Counted from the first letter of the stretch, positions 12,346 through 24,909 are shown. The stretch: DNA of 64,000 bases from Symsagittifera roscoffensis (GCF_963678635.1 NC_087062.1:50174178-50238177), one strand, 5' to 3'. Made by a program: numbers and translations. The notes: generated from the letters alone by a model not told the origin.

Positions 12346-13002
12346 TGAACAGCGGATATTCGTTTATTTATTGAATTGAACCAATAAAACTTTGAAGCAA
12401 AGATGCTCCGCTTCAAATCGAATATTATTTTTTGCTTAAATAAAAAAAAACTATGAAATCAAACCACTGTTCGATCAAAGATAGACTTGAAATATGTGTA
12501 TTTGAAATGTAATGACGAATTTAGCACCTTAGTCTAAGAACGAGACTAGTTGAAATCGTGTTTTCAGACCAATTCGTTTCGCTGAAATATCAAGTTTTTC
12601 AAAGCAACCTGTTACAGCTTTCAAACTATCAGTGGAAGCGAAAAAAAAAATTAAGTAAATTTTAAATTTGATCTGCTTCCATTTAAAAACGATGCTTTTT
12701 TGAGAAAAAAAATCTTGGCCAAGTAAGTAACTTGAAAATTTTCAAAACTCCATTTCTTGAATGGTTTACATAGAGAAACGTATGACATTGGCCAACCGAT
12801 TTTCCTTATGAAAAAAAATAAAATTTATCAATGTTTAAATGCTTGAATGATCTGCTTAGACCAATTTGAAAAGTTTGCGAGCCAATTTTATCTCTAGAAC
12901 TTTGTGATTTAGTAAATTTCCCGATGAGTTAATAACAACATAGGTAAACATCAATTGTTGTGCTTATCTAATTCAGTTCAGGTTTTTTTTTTTAAATCTA
13001 AT

Positions 13003-13084
13003 CGACAGAGATGGGATTCAAAACCAAGCACGCGGACTGTATTGGATGAGCAGTCCAACGCCTTAGCCACTCGGCCACGCTGTC
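13003..13084 (-). tRNA. tRNA-Ser(GCT)-like copy, weak T-arm
   Basis: Anticodon stem TTGGA/TCCAA is intact with loop CTGCTCA (GCT). The acceptor start GACAGCG pairs imperfectly. The T-arm TTGGTTTTGAATCCC has lost G53 and C56. Confidence 0.5.
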
Positions 13085-13620
13085 TAACCTGAGGTCTTTC
13101 GGTTGTTAATTGAATCGAACCAATAAATCTTTGAAGCAAAGATGATCCGCTTCAAATATAATACTTTTTTGTGCTCGAGACAATGAAAACCTATCAAATC
13201 AAACTATTGTTCGATCAAAGATCGACTTGACTTCTGTGTATTTGAAATTTAATGACAAACTTAGCACTCTAGTCCTACATCAAGACTATTTCAACTCGTT
13301 TTTCAGACCAAATCGTTTGGCTGAAGTTTCAAGTTTTTCAAAGCAAATTGTTACAGCTTTCAAACTAACAGAAGAAGCGAAATGAAAATACAGAAAAACG
13401 TATAACATTGGCCAATCGATTTTCTTTATGAAAAAAACTTAAACTTTGTCATTGTTTAATTGCTTGACTAGTCTGCTTAGATGAATTTGAAAAGTTTGCG
13501 AGCCAATTTTATCTCTAGATTTTTGTGATTTAGTAAATTCCTCGGTAAGTTACTTACAAACTAGATAAGCATCGATTTTTGTGCCTACCGAATTCAGTTC
13601 AGGGTTTTAAAAAAACTAAT

Positions 13621-13702
13621 CAACAGAGATGGGATTCGAACCCATGCAAGCAAAACGTATGGGATCAGCAGTCAACCGCTTTAACCTCTCGGCAACCCTG
13701 CC
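13621..13702 (-). pseudogene. tRNA-Ser(GCT)-like copy, GGCAGGG subfamily
   Basis: The acceptor begins GGCAGGG and the A-box region TTGCCGAGAGG is fair. The anticodon loop CTGCTGA gives GCT. The T-loop keeps the canonical TTCGAAT with C56. The anticodon stem is largely unpaired and the D-stem is mismatched (AAAGC), so it is probably not a functional tRNA. Confidence 0.5.
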
Positions 13703-13995
13703 TAACCAGAGTTTATTCAATGATAAATTGAATCGAAACAAAAAAATGAAGCAAAGATGCTTCACTTCAAATAGAATTTTTTTTTGCTCAAAACAAAAAA
13801 CCCGTCAAATCAAACCATTATAACCATTATTCGATCAAAGATAGACTTGAGGTATGTGTATTTGAAAGATATTGTTTGGCGTGCCGATTCTTTCTCCAAT
13901 TTTTTTGTGACCTGACAATTTTTTTAGTGACTTATTAACAAAGTTAGGTAAACATCAACTTTGTGCCTACCGAATTCAGTTCAGAAAAAAAAACT

Positions 13996-14076
13996 CGTAA
14001 GGGATAAGTTTCGAACCCAGGCACGCAGAACACATTGATGAACACTTCACTGCCTTCACCTCGCTGCCAGCCTGTA
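13996..14076 (-). pseudogene. decayed tRNA-Ser-like core
   Basis: This is the second-block counterpart of the core at 11050, with loop GTGTTCA and non-pairing acceptor ends. Confidence 0.55.
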
Positions 14077-14668
14077 AGACCAGAGGTCAATCATTGGTAA
14101 ATTGAATCGATCCAATAAAAATCAAAGCAATTCAAGCCATTGCTCGATCAAAAATGGACTTGATGTCCCTGTATATAAAATGTAATGACGAAACTAGCAC
14201 ACTAGTCTTAGAACAGGACTGGTAGAAATCTTTTTATAGACCGAATCGTTTTGCTAAAATTTTCAATTTTTGTAAGCAACCTATTAGAGCTTTGAAACTA
14301 TCAATCGATGCGATACAAAAAATTAAGGAAAACCTAACTTTATATTGCTTCCGTTGTGAAACGATAGTTGTTTGTGGAAAAACTCGGCCAAAAATTAACC
14401 TCAAGTTTATCAAAATACTGTGCCTTGAATGGTTTTAATGGCAAAACGTATTACATTGGCCATCCAATTTTTTTCATGAACATCTTGAAATTTTTCAACG
14501 TTTGGTTGCTCGACTATTCTGCTTAGACGAACTTCAATGTTTTGCGTGCCGATTCTTTCTCTAATTTTTTGTGACCTGACAAGTTTTTTGGTGAGTTATT
14601 AACAAAATTAGGTAAACATCAGTTTTTGTGCCTACCGAATACAGTTCAGGTGTTTGTAAAAAATTACT

Positions 14669-14749
14669 CGTCAGGGATGAGTTTTGAACCCACGCACTCA
14701 GAACATATTGATTAACACTTCACCGCCTTCAACTCGCTGCCAGCCTGTA
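14669..14749 (-). pseudogene. decayed tRNA-Ser-like core
   Basis: This is the second-block counterpart of the core at 11724, with loop GTGTTAA. Confidence 0.55.
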
Positions 14750-15208
14750 ACACTTGTAGTCAATCATTGGTAAATTGAATCGAACCAATAAAAAATTAAA
14801 GCAAATCAAGCCATTGCTCGATCAAAAACGGACATGATGTCTGTGTATATAAATTGTAATGACGAAGTTAGCACACTAGTCTTAGAACAGGACTGGTGCA
14901 AACCTTTTTATAGACTGAATTGTTTTGCTAAAGTTTCTAGTTTTTTTCCTAGGAAACTAGTTAGAGCTTTGAAACTATCTAACGATGCGAAACAAAAAAT
15001 TAAGGAAAACCTAATTTTACATTGTTTCCTTTGAGAAACGATAATTATTTTGTGGAAAAACTCGGCCAAAAAAGTAACCTCAAGTTTTTCAAAAATCCGT
15101 GCCTTAGAATTTTGTGATTTAGTAAATTTCCCGATGAGTACTAACAAATTAGTTAAACATCAATTGTTGTGCTTACCGAATTCAGTTCTGGGGTTTTTGC
15201 AAACTACT

Positions 15209-15290
15209 CGACAGAGATGGGATTCAAACCCACGCACGAAGACTATATTGGAAGAGCAGTCCAACACCTTAACAACTCGGCCACCCTGTC
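15209..15290 (-). tRNA. tRNA-Ser(GCT)-like, well-formed copy
   Basis: Counterpart of 12264 with one or two substitutions (variable region TCTTCGTGC). The stems are intact. The anticodon is GCT in loop CTGCTCT, and C56 is T. Confidence 0.6.
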
Positions 15291-15946
15291 TGAACAGCGG
15301 ATATTCGTTTATTTATTGAATTGAACCAATAAAACTTTGAAGCAAAGATGCTCCGCTTCAAATCGAATATTATTTTTTGCTCAAATAAAAAAAACTATGA
15401 AATCAAACCACTGTTCGATCAAAGATAGACTTGAAATCTGTGTATTTGAAATGTAATGACGAATTTAGCACTCTAGTCTTAGAACGAGACTAGTTGAAAT
15501 CGTGTTTTCAGACCAATTCGTTTCGCTGAAATATCAAGTTTTTCAAAGCAACCTGTTACAGCTTTCAAACTATCAGTGGAAGCGAAAAAAAAATTTAAGT
15601 AAATTTTAAATTTGATCTGCTTCCATTTAAAAACGATGATTTTTTGAGAAAGAAAACTTGGCCAAGTAAGTAACTTGAAAATTTTCAAAACTCCATTTCT
15701 TGAATGGTTTACATAGAGAAACGTATGACATTGGCCAACCGATTTTCCTTATGAAAAGAAAATAAAATTTATCAATGTTTAAATGCTTGAATGATCTGCT
15801 TAGACCAATTTGAAAAGTTTGCGAGCCAATTTTATCTCTAGAACTTTGTGATTTAGTAAATTTCCAGATGAGTTAATAACAACATAGGTAAACATCAATT
15901 GTTGTGCTTATCTAATTCAGTTCAGGTTATTTTTTTAAAATCTAAT

Positions 15947-16028
15947 CGACAGAGATGGGATTCAAAACCAAGCACGCGGACTGTATTGGATGAGCAGTCC
16001 AACGCCTTAGCCACTCGGCCACGCTGTC
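15947..16028 (-). tRNA. tRNA-Ser(GCT)-like copy, weak T-arm
   Basis: Counterpart of 13003, with loop CTGCTCA, acceptor start GACAGCG and a disrupted T-arm. Confidence 0.5.
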
Positions 16029-16565
16029 TAACCTGAGGTCTTTCGGTTGTTAATTGAATCGAACCAATAAATCTTTGAAGCAAAGATGATCCGCTTCAAA
16101 TATAATACTTTTTTGTGCTCGAGACAATGAAAACCTATCAAATCAAACTATTGTTCGATCAAAGATCGACTTGACTTCTGTGTATTTGAAATTTAATGAC
16201 AAACTTAGCACTCTAGTCCTACATCAAGACTATTTCAACTCGTTTTTCAGACCAAATCGTTTGGCTGAAGTTTCAAGTTTTTCAAAGCAAATTGTTACAG
16301 CTTTCAAACTAACAGAAGAAGCGAAATGAAAACACAGAAAAACGTATAACATTGGCCAACCGATTTTCTTTATGAAAAAAAACTTAAAATTTGTCATTGT
16401 TTAATTGCTTGACTAGTCTGCTTAGATGAATTTGAAAAGTTTGCGAGCCAATTTTATCTCTAGATTTTTGTGATTTAGTAAATTCCTCGGTAAGTTACTT
16501 ACAAACTAGATAAGCATCGATTTTTGTGCCTACCGAATTCAGTTCAGGGTTTTAAAAAAACTAAT

Positions 16566-16647
16566 CAACAGAGATGGGATTCGAACCCACGCAAGCAAAA
16601 CGTATGGGATCAGCAGTCAACCGCTTTAACCTCTCGGCAACCCTGCC
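16566..16647 (-). pseudogene. tRNA-Ser(GCT)-like copy, GGCAGGG subfamily
   Basis: Counterpart of 13621, with a T-loop retaining C56, loop CTGCTGA and a weak anticodon stem. Confidence 0.5.
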
Positions 16648-17294
16648 TAACCAGAGTTTATTCAATTGATAAATTGAATCGAAACAAAAAAATGAAGCAA
16701 AGATGCTTCACTTCAAATTGAATTTTTTTTTTGCTCAAAACAAAAAACCCGTCAAATCAAACAGTTATTCGATCAAAGATAGACTTGAGGTATGTGTATT
16801 TGAAAGATATTGACGAATTAAGCTCTCTAGTCCTAGAACAAGACTAGTTCAAGTAGTTTTTCAGACCAAATCGTTTCGCTGAAATTTCAAGTTTTTCAAA
16901 GCAACCTGTTAGAGCTTTGAATCTATCAACCGATGCAAAACAAAAAATTAAGGAAAACCTAACTTTATATTGCTTCCGTTGTGAAAGGATAATTGTTTTT
17001 GGAAAAACTCGGCCAAAAAAGTAACCTCAAGGTTTTCAAAAATCCGTGCCTTGAATGGTTTGATTAGCAAAACGTATTACATTTGCCATCCAATTTTTTC
17101 ATGAACAAACTTGAAAATTTTCAACGTTTGGTTGCTTGACTATTCTGCTTATACGAACTTCAATGTTTTGCGTGCCGACTCTTTCTCCAATTTTTTGTGA
17201 CCTGACAAGTTTTTTGGTGAATTATTAACAAAGTTAGGTAAAGATCAGTTTTTGTGCCTACCGAATTCAGTTCAGGTGTTCGTAAAAATTTACT

Positions 17295-17375
17295 CGTAAG
17301 GAATGAGTTTCGAACCCACGCACGCAGAACATATTGATTACCACTTCACCGCCTTCACCTCGCTGCCAGCCTGTA
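17295..17375 (-). pseudogene. decayed tRNA-Ser-like core
   Basis: The anticodon position reads GGT (loop GTGGTAA). The T-loop keeps C56 and the acceptor tail is CCTTACG. Confidence 0.55.
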
Positions 17376-17968
17376 AGACCAGAGGTCAATCATTGGTAAA
17401 TTGAATCGAACCAATAAAAGATTAAAGCAATTCAAGCCATTGCTTGATCAAAAATGCACTTGATGTCTGTGTATATAAAATGTAATGACAAAGTTAGTAT
17501 ACTAGTCTTAGAACAGGACTGGTGGAAATCTTTTTATAGACCGAATCGTTTTGCTAAAATTTCCAATTTTTCTAAGCAACCTGTTAGAGCTTTAAATATA
17601 TCAACCGATGCAAAACAAAAAATTAAGGAAAACCCAACTTTATATCACTTCCGTTGTGAAAGGATAGTTGTTTGTGGAAAAACTCGGCCAAAAAAGTAAC
17701 CTCAAGTTTTTCAAAAATCGGTGCCTTGAATGGTTTGAATAGCAAAACGTATTAAATTTGTCATCCAATTTTTTCATGAACCAACTTGAAATTTTTCAAC
17801 GTTTGGTTGCTTGACTATTCTGCTTAGACGAACTTCAATGTTTGTCGTGCCGATTCCTTCTCCAATTTTTTGTGACCTGACAAGTTTTTTGATGATTTAT
17901 TAAAAAAGTTAGGTAAACATCGATTTTTTTGCCTACCGAATTCAGTTCAGGGTTTTAAAAAAACAAAT

Positions 17969-18050
17969 CAACAGAGATGGGATTCGAACCCACGCAAGCA
18001 AAACGCATGGGATCAGCAGTCAACCGCTTTAACCTCTCGGCAACCCTGCC
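17969..18050 (-). pseudogene. GGCAGGG-subfamily tRNA-Ser-like copy embedded in decayed units
   Basis: Nearly identical to 13621 and 16566, with loop CTGCTGA and canonical T-loop TTCGAAT. Its neighbours on both sides are decayed-class cores, so it entered by recombination. Confidence 0.5.
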
Positions 18051-18695
18051 TAACCAGAGTTTATTCAATGATAAATTGAATCGAAACAAAAAAATTAAGC
18101 AAAGATGCTTCACTTCAAATAGAATTTTTTTTTGCTCAAAACAAAAAACCCGTCAAATCAAACCATTATTCGATCAAAGATAGACTTGAGGTATGTGTAT
18201 TTGAAAGATATTCACGAATTAAGCTCTCTAGTCCTAGAACAAGACTAGTTCAAGTAGTTTTTCAGACCAAATCGTTTCGCTGAAATTTCAAGTTTTTCAA
18301 AGCAACCTGTTAGAGCTTTGAATCTATCAACCGATGCAAAACAAAAAATTAAGGAAAACCTAACTTTATATCGCTTCCGTTGTGAAAGGATAGTTGTTTG
18401 TGGAAAAACTCGGCCAAAAAAGTAACCCCAAGGTTTTCAAAAATCCGTGCCTTGAATGGTTTGATTAGCAAAACGTATTACATTTGCCATCCAATTTTTT
18501 CTCGAACAAACTTGAAATTTTTCAACGTTTGGTTGCTTGACTATTCTGCTTATACGAACTTCAATGTTTTGCGTGCCGATTCTTTCTCCAATGTTTTGTG
18601 ACCTGACAAGTTTTTTGGTGAATTATTAACAAAGTTAGGTAAACATCAGTTTTTGTGCCTACCGAATTCAGTTCAGGTGTTCGTGAAAATTTACT

Positions 18696-18776
18696 CGTAA
18701 GGAATGAGTTTCGAACCCACGCACGCAGAACATTTTGATTACCACTTCACCGCCTTCACCTCGCTGCCAGCCTGTA
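18696..18776 (-). pseudogene. decayed tRNA-Ser-like core
   Basis: Loop GTGGTAA. Near copy of 17295. Confidence 0.55.
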
Positions 18777-19368
18777 AGACCAGAGGTCAATCATTGGTAA
18801 ATTGAATCGAACCAATAAAAAATTAAAGCAATTCAAGCCATTGCTTGATCAAAAATGGACTTGATGTCTGTGTATATAAAATGTAATGACGAAGTTAGTA
18901 TACTAGTCTTAGAACAGGACTGGTGGAAATATTTTTATAGACCGAATCGTTTTGCTAAAATTTCCAATTTTTCTAAGCAACCTGTTAGAGTTTTAAATAT
19001 ATCAACCGATGCAAAATAAAAAATTAAGGAAAACCCAACTTTATATCACTTCCGTTGTGAAAGGATAGTTGTTTGTGGAAAAACTCGGCCAAAAAGTAAC
19101 CTCAAGTTTTGCAAAAATCGGTGCCTTGAATGGTTTGAATAGCAAAACGTATTACATTTGCCATCCAATTTTTTCATGAACAAACTTGAAATTTTTCAAC
19201 GTTTGGTTGCTTGACTATTCTGCTTATACGAACTTCAATGTTTTGCGTGCCGATTCCTTCTCCAATTTTTTGTGACCTGACAAGTTTTTTGGTGAATTAT
19301 TAACAAAGTTAGGTAAACTTCAGTTTTGTGCCTACCGAATTCAGTTCAGGTGTTCGTAAAAAATTACT

Positions 19369-19449
19369 CGTAAGGAATGAGTTTCGAACCCACGCACGCA
19401 GAACATATTGATTACCACTTCACCGCCTTCACCTCGCTGCCAGCCTGTA
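19369..19449 (-). pseudogene. decayed tRNA-Ser-like core
   Basis: Loop GTGGTAA. Same subfamily as 18696, 673 bp away. Confidence 0.55.
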
Positions 19450-20040
19450 AGACCAGGGGTCAATCATTGGTAACTTGAAACGAACCAATAAAAAATTAAA
19501 GCAATTCAAGCCATTGCTCGATCAAAAATAGACTTGATGTCTGTGTATGAAAAATGTAACGACGAAGTTAGCACACTAGTCTTAGAACAGGACTGGTAGA
19601 AATCTTTTTATAGACCGAATCGTTTTGCTAAAACTTCCAATTTTTCTAAGCAACCCGTTAGAGCTTTGAAACTATCAACCGATGCGAAACAAAAAACTAA
19701 AAAAAAAAAAACTAACTTTATATTGCTTCCGTTGTGAATCGATAGTTGTTTGTGGAAAAACTTGGCCAAAAAATTAACCTCAAGTTTTTCGAAAATCCGT
19801 GATTCGATTGGCTTTAACAGCAAAACGTATTAAATTGGCCATCCAATTTTTTTCATGAACAAATTTGAAATTTTTCAACGTTTGGTTGCTTGACTATTCT
19901 GCTTAGACGAACTTCAATGTTTGTCGTGCCGATTCTTTCTCCAATTTTTTGTGACCTGACAAGTTTTTTGGTGAGTTATTAACAAAGTTTGGTAAACATC
20001 AGTTTTTGTGCCTACCGAATTCAGTTCAGAAAATATAACT

Positions 20041-20121
20041 CGTAAGGGATGCGTTTCGAACCCACGCACGCAGAACATATTGATTAACACTTCAACGCCT
20101 TCACCTCGCTGCCAGCCTGTA
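20041..20121 (-). pseudogene. decayed tRNA-Ser-like core
   Basis: Loop GTGTTAA. One of a pair with 20709. Confidence 0.55.
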
Positions 20122-20708
20122 AGAACAGATGTCAATCATTAGTAAATTGAATCGAACCAATAAAAAATTAAAGCAACTCAAGCCATTGCTCGATCAAATA
20201 TGGATTTGATGTCTGTGTATATAAAATGTAATGACGAAGTTAGCACACTAGTCTTAGAACAGGACTGGTAGAAATCATTTTATAGACCGAATCGTTTTGC
20301 TAAAGTTTCCAATTTTGCTAAGCAACCTATCAGAGCTTTGAAACTATCAACCGATGTAAAACAAAAAATTAAGGAAAACCTAACTTTGTATTGCTTCCGT
20401 TGTGAAACGATAGTTGTTTGTGGAAAAACTTGGCCAAAAAATTAACCTCAAGTTTTTCGAAAATCCGTGATTCGAATGGTTTTAATAGCAAAACGTATTA
20501 AATTGGCCATCCAATTTTTTTCATGAACAAATTTGAAAATTTTCAACGTTTGGTTGCTTGACTATTCTGCTTAGACGAACTTCAATGTTTGTCGTGCCGA
20601 TTCTTTCTCCAATTTTTTGTGACCTGACAAGTTTTTTGGTGAGTTATTAACAAAGTTTGGTGAACGTCAGTTTTTGTGCCTACCGAATTCAGTTCAGAAA
20701 GTATAACT

Positions 20709-20789
20709 CGTAAGGGATGAGTTTCGAACCCACGCACGCAGAACATACTGATTAACACTTCAACGCCTTCACCTCGCTGCCAGCCTGTA
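20709..20789 (-). pseudogene. decayed tRNA-Ser-like core
   Basis: Near-identical to 20041, 668 bp away. Confidence 0.55.
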
Positions 20790-21381
20790 AGAACAGAGGT
20801 CAATCATTAGTAAATTGAATCGAACCAATAAAAAAATTAAGCAATTCAAGCCATTGCTCGATCAAATATGGATTTGATGTTTGTGTATATAAAATGTAAT
20901 GACGAAGTTAGCACACTAGTCTTAGAACAGGACTGGTAGAAATCATTTTATAGACCGAGTCGTTTTGCTAAAATTTCCAATTTTTCTAAGCAACCTATTA
21001 GAGCTTTGAAACTATCAACCGATGCGATACAAAAAATTAAGGAAAACCTAACTTTATATTGCTTCCGTTGTGAAACGATACTTGTTTGTGGAAAAACTCG
21101 GCCAAAAAAAACCTCAAGTTTTTCAAAATACCGTGCCTTGAAAGGTTTTAATGGCAAAACGTATTACATTGGCCATCCAATTTTTTTCATGAACATCTTG
21201 AAATTTTTCAACGTTTGGTTGCTTGACTATTCTGCTTAGACGAACTTCAATGTTTTGCGTGCCGATTCTTTCTCCAATTTTTTGTGACCTGACAAGTTTT
21301 TTGGTGAGTTATTAACAAAATAAGGTAAACATCAGTTTTTGTGCCTACCGAATACAGTTCAGATGTTTGTAAAAAATTATT

Positions 21382-21462
21382 CGTCAGGGATGAGTTTCGA
21401 ACCCACGCACTCAGAACATATTGAATAACACTTCACCGCCGTTAACTCGCTGCCAGCCTATA
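21382..21462 (-). pseudogene. decayed tRNA-Ser-like core, last of the left decayed class
   Basis: The anticodon region reads GTGTTAT. The unit resembles those at 11724 and 14669 and is followed by the same kind of shortened hybrid unit. Confidence 0.55.
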
Positions 21463-21918
21463 ACACTTGAAGTCAATCATTGGTAAAAAGAATCGAACCA
21501 ATAAAAAATTAAAGCAAATCAAGCCATTGCTCGATCAAAAACGGACTTGATGTCTGTGTATATAAATTGTAATGACGAAGTTAGCACACTAGTCTTAGAA
21601 CAGGGCTGGTGCAAACCTTTTTATAGACTGAATTGATTTGCTAAAACTTCTAGTTTTTCTAGGCAACCAGTTAAAGCTTTGAAACTATCAAATGATGCGA
21701 AACAAAAAATTAAGGAAAACCTAATTTCAAATTGTTTCCGTTGAGAAACGATAGTTGTTTGTGGAAAAACTCGGCCAAAAAAGTAACCTCAAGTTTTTCA
21801 AAAATCCGTGCCTATGAACTTTGTGATTTAAAAAATTTGCCGATGAGTTAATAACAAAATAGTTAAACATCAATTGTTGTGCTTGCCGAATTCAGTTCTG
21901 GTGTTTTTGCAAACTACC

Positions 21919-21992
21919 CGACAGAGATGGAATTCAAACCCAGACTATATTGGAAGAGCAGTCCAACACCTTAACAACTCGGCCACCCTGTC
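21919..21992 (-). pseudogene. tRNA-Ser(GCT)-like copy with variable-region deletion
   Basis: Only 74 nt long, because about 8 nt between the variable region and the T-stem are missing relative to 12264. Anticodon loop CTGCTCT is kept. The T-stem cannot form. Confidence 0.55.
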
Positions 21993-22624
21993 TGAACGGC
22001 GGACATTCGTTTATTTTTTGAATTGAACAAATAAAACTTTGAAGCAAAGATGCTCCGCTTCAAATCGAATATTATTTTTTGCTCAAATAAAAAAAAAACT
22101 ATCAAATCAAACCACTGTTCGATCAAAGATAGACTTGACATCTGTGTATTTGAAATTTAATGACGAATTTAGCACTCTAGTCCTAGAGACCAATTCGTTT
22201 CGCTGAAATATCAAGTTTTTCAAAGCAACCTGTTACAGCTTTCAAACTATCAGAGGAAGCGAAACAAAAAATTTAAGGACATTTTAGTTTTGATCTGCTT
22301 CCATTTAAAAGCGATGCTTTTTTGTAGAAAAAAAACAGAGCCAAAAGATTAACCTGAAATTTTTCAAAAGTTCAATACTTGAATGGTTTACATAGAGAAA
22401 CGTATGACATTGGCCAACCGATTTTCCTTATGAAAAAAAAATAAAATTTGTCATTGTTTAATTGCTTGACTATTCTGCTTAGACCAATTTGAAAAGTTTG
22501 CGAGCCAATTTTATCTCAAGAACGTTGTGATTTAGTAAATTTCCCGATGAGTTAATAACAAATTAGGTAAACATCAATTGTTGTGCTTATTTAATTCAGT
22601 TCAGGTGTTCTTTTTAAATCTAAT

Positions 22625-22706
22625 CGACAGAGATGGGATTCAAAACCAAGCACGCGAACTGTATTTGGTGAGCAGTCCAACGGCTTAGCCACCCGGCCAC
22701 CCTGTC
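22625..22706 (-). tRNA. tRNA-Ser(GCT)-like copy
   Basis: Acceptor GACAGGG/CTCTGTC pairs and the anticodon loop is CTGCTCA. The 3' side of the anticodon stem is altered (CCAAA) and the T-arm is weak (TTGGTTTTGAATCCC). Confidence 0.45.
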
Positions 22707-23191
22707 TAACCTGAGGTCATTCGGTTGTTAATTGAATCGAACCAATAAATCTTTGAAGCAAAGATGATCCGCTTCAAATATAATACTTTTTTTGTGCTCG
22801 AAACAAAGAAAACCTATCAAATCAAACTTTTGTTCGATCAAAGATCGACTTGACTTCTGTGTATTTGAAATGTAATGACAAACTTAGCACTTTAGTCCTT
22901 CATCTCGACTAGTTCAACTCGTTTTTCAGACCAAATCGTTTGGATCGCTTGAATGGTATCAATAGAAAAACGTAAAAAATCGGCCGACCGATTTTTTATA
23001 TATGATTAAACTTAAATTTTTTCAACGTTCAATAGCCTGACTATTCTGCTTGGACGAATTTGAAAGTTTTCGAGCCAATTTTATCTCCAGTTTTGTAATT
23101 AGTAACTAACCACCGGTGAGTTAATAACAAAATAGGTAAACATCAATTGTTGTGCTTACCGAATTCAGTTCAATTGTTTTTTGAAACTAAT

Positions 23192-23273
23192 CGACAGAGA
23201 TAAGATTCAAACCCACGCAATCAGACTGTATTGGATGAGCAGTCCATCGCCTTAACCACTCGGCTACCTTCTC
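23192..23273 (-). tRNA. tRNA-Ser(GCT)-like copy
   Basis: Anticodon loop CTGCTCA. The D-stem side reads GGCGATGGA, as in canonical eukaryotic tRNA-Ser(GCT) as I recall it. The acceptor 5' strand GAGAAGG pairs poorly with CTCTGTC. The preceding unit is truncated by a fusion near 22,945. Confidence 0.45.
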
Positions 23274-23906
23274 TGACCAGAGTTCATTCGTTTGTTAATT
23301 GAATCCAACCAATAAAATTTTAAAGCAAAGATGCTCCGCTTCAAATAGAATATATTTTTTTGCTCGAAACAAAAAAACCTATCCAATCAAACCATTGTTC
23401 AATCAAAGATAGACCTGACGTCTGTGTATTTGAAATGTAATGACAAATTTAGCACTCTAGTCCTAGAACGAGACTAGTTCAAATCGTTTTTCAGACCAAA
23501 TCGTTTCACTGAATTTTCAAGTTTGTCAATGCAACCTGTTACAGCTTTCAAACTATCAGTGGAGGCGAAAAAAAAAATTAAGTAAATTTTAAATTTGATC
23601 TGCTTCCATTTAAAAACGATGCTTTTTTGAGAAAAAAAAACTTGGCCAAGTAAGTAACTTGAAAATTATCAAAACTCCATTCCTTGAATGGTTTAGATAG
23701 AAAAACGTATAACATTGGCCAACCGATTTTCTTCATGAATAAACTTAAATTTTTTCAAAATTCAATTGCTTGACTATTCTATTGAGACGAACTTGAAAAA
23801 TTTTCGAGCCTATTTTAACTCTAGAATTTTGTGATTTTGTAAATTTTTCGGTAAACATCAATTGTTGTGCTGACCGAATTCAGTTCAGGTGTTTTTGAAA
23901 ACTAAT

Positions 23907-23988
23907 CGATCGAGATGGGATTCAAACCCGCGCCCGCAGTTTGTATTGGTCGAGCAGTCCAACGTCTTAACCACTCGGCCACCCTGTC
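23907..23988 (-). tRNA. tRNA-Ser(GCT)-like copy
   Basis: Loop CTGCTCG with an anticodon-stem mismatch (TTGGA against ACCAA). The acceptor 3' side is CTCGATC. The T-loop TTTGAAT lacks C56. Confidence 0.45.
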
Positions 23989-24249
23989 TGAACCGTGGAC
24001 ATTCGTTTGTTTATTGAATTGAACCAACAAAATTCAAATAGAAAAACGTATAACATTGGCCAACCGATTTTATTCATGAATAAACTTAAAATTTTTCAAC
24101 GTTTAATCGCTTGACTATTCTATTGAGACGAACTTAAAAAATTTTCGCGCCTATTTTAACTCTAGAATTTTGTGATTTTTTGTAAATTTTTCCGTAAACA
24201 TCAATTGTTGTGCTTACCGAATTCAGTTCAGGTGTATTTGAAAACTAGT

Positions 24250-24331
24250 CGTCAGAGATAGGATTCAAACCCACGCCCGCAGATTGTATTGGTCGAGCAG
24301 TCCAACGCCTTAACCACTCGGCCACTTTCTC
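24250..24331 (-). tRNA. tRNA-Ser(GCT)-like copy of a half-unit
   Basis: It lies only 343 bp from the previous core because half a spacer is deleted (fusion near 24,035). Loop CTGCTCG. The acceptor start GAGAAAG mismatches. Confidence 0.4.
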
Positions 24332-24888
24332 TAAACAAAATAACCTAACAAATCAAAGCATTGTTCGATCGAAAATAGACTCAACGTCTGTGTATTTGAA
24401 ATAAAATGACGAATTTAGCAATCTCGTCCTAGAACGAGACTAGTTCAAATCGTTTTTCAGACCAAATCATTTCGCCGAATTTTCAAGTTTTTCAAAGCAA
24501 CCTGTTGCAGCTTTCAAACTATCAGAGGAAGCAAAACAAACATTTAAGGATTTTTAATTTTGATCTGCTTCCATTTAAAAACGATGATTTTTTGTGAAAA
24601 AACTGGGCCAAAAAAGTAACTTGAAAATTTTCAAAACTCCATTACTTGAATGGTTTCAACAGAAAAACGAATAACATTGGCCGACCGATTTTCTTCATGA
24701 ATAAACCTAATTTTTATCAACGTTTAATTGCTTGACTATTCTGCTTAGACGAATTTGAAAAGTTTGCGAGCCAATTTTATCTCCAGATTTTTGTAATTTA
24801 GTAAATTTTCCGGTGAGTTGTTTACAAATTAGATAAACATCAATTGTTGTGCTTACCGAATTCAGTTCAGGTGTTTTTAAAAACTAAT

Positions 24889-24909
24889 CGACAGAGATGT
24901 TATTCAAGG
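24889..24909 (-). pseudogene. tRNA remnant: only the 3' end of the T-arm and acceptor remains
   Basis: About 20 bp of the tRNA 3' end remain, then the sequence jumps to a spacer segment near TTCAAACC. The same deletion is seen at 28767. The downstream T-run side is kept. Confidence 0.65.

Larger units (their letters stand above)
10928..13870 (-). repeat. Higher-order repeat of about 2,945 bp, first copy
   Basis: Five consecutive cores (11050, 11724, 12264, 13003, 13621) recur in the same order at 13996, 14669, 15209, 15947 and 16566. The offsets are 2,944-2,946 bp. The block mixes decayed and better-preserved cores, including a shortened hybrid unit, so the block was duplicated as a whole. 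Confidence 0.85.
13871..16815 (-). repeat. Higher-order repeat of about 2,945 bp, second copy
   Basis: Near-identical to the preceding block. Its left edge is a sharp junction near 13,870, where the spacer of a better-preserved unit jumps into the middle of a decayed unit. This gives a half-unit of 375 bp between cores 13621 and 13996. Confidence 0.85.
16900..21830 (-). repeat. Second array of decayed tRNA-like units with one foreign unit
   Basis: Decayed units with a period of about 667-675 bp resume after a fusion near 16,900, where a better-preserved spacer runs into a decayed one. A GGCAGGG-type core and its flanks (about 17,920-18,300) are embedded between decayed cores, with fusion points on both sides. 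This points to unequal exchange or gene conversion between classes. No gene is seen in the spacers. Confidence 0.85.

Noticed and set aside
12078-12374. Open frame containing a RWDSNPR-like peptide, also seen near 15050, 16524 and 31614
   Set aside because: It is the antisense translation of the tRNA T-arm and variable region (GATGGGATTCAAACCC). Such peptides are a known by-product of tRNA genes.
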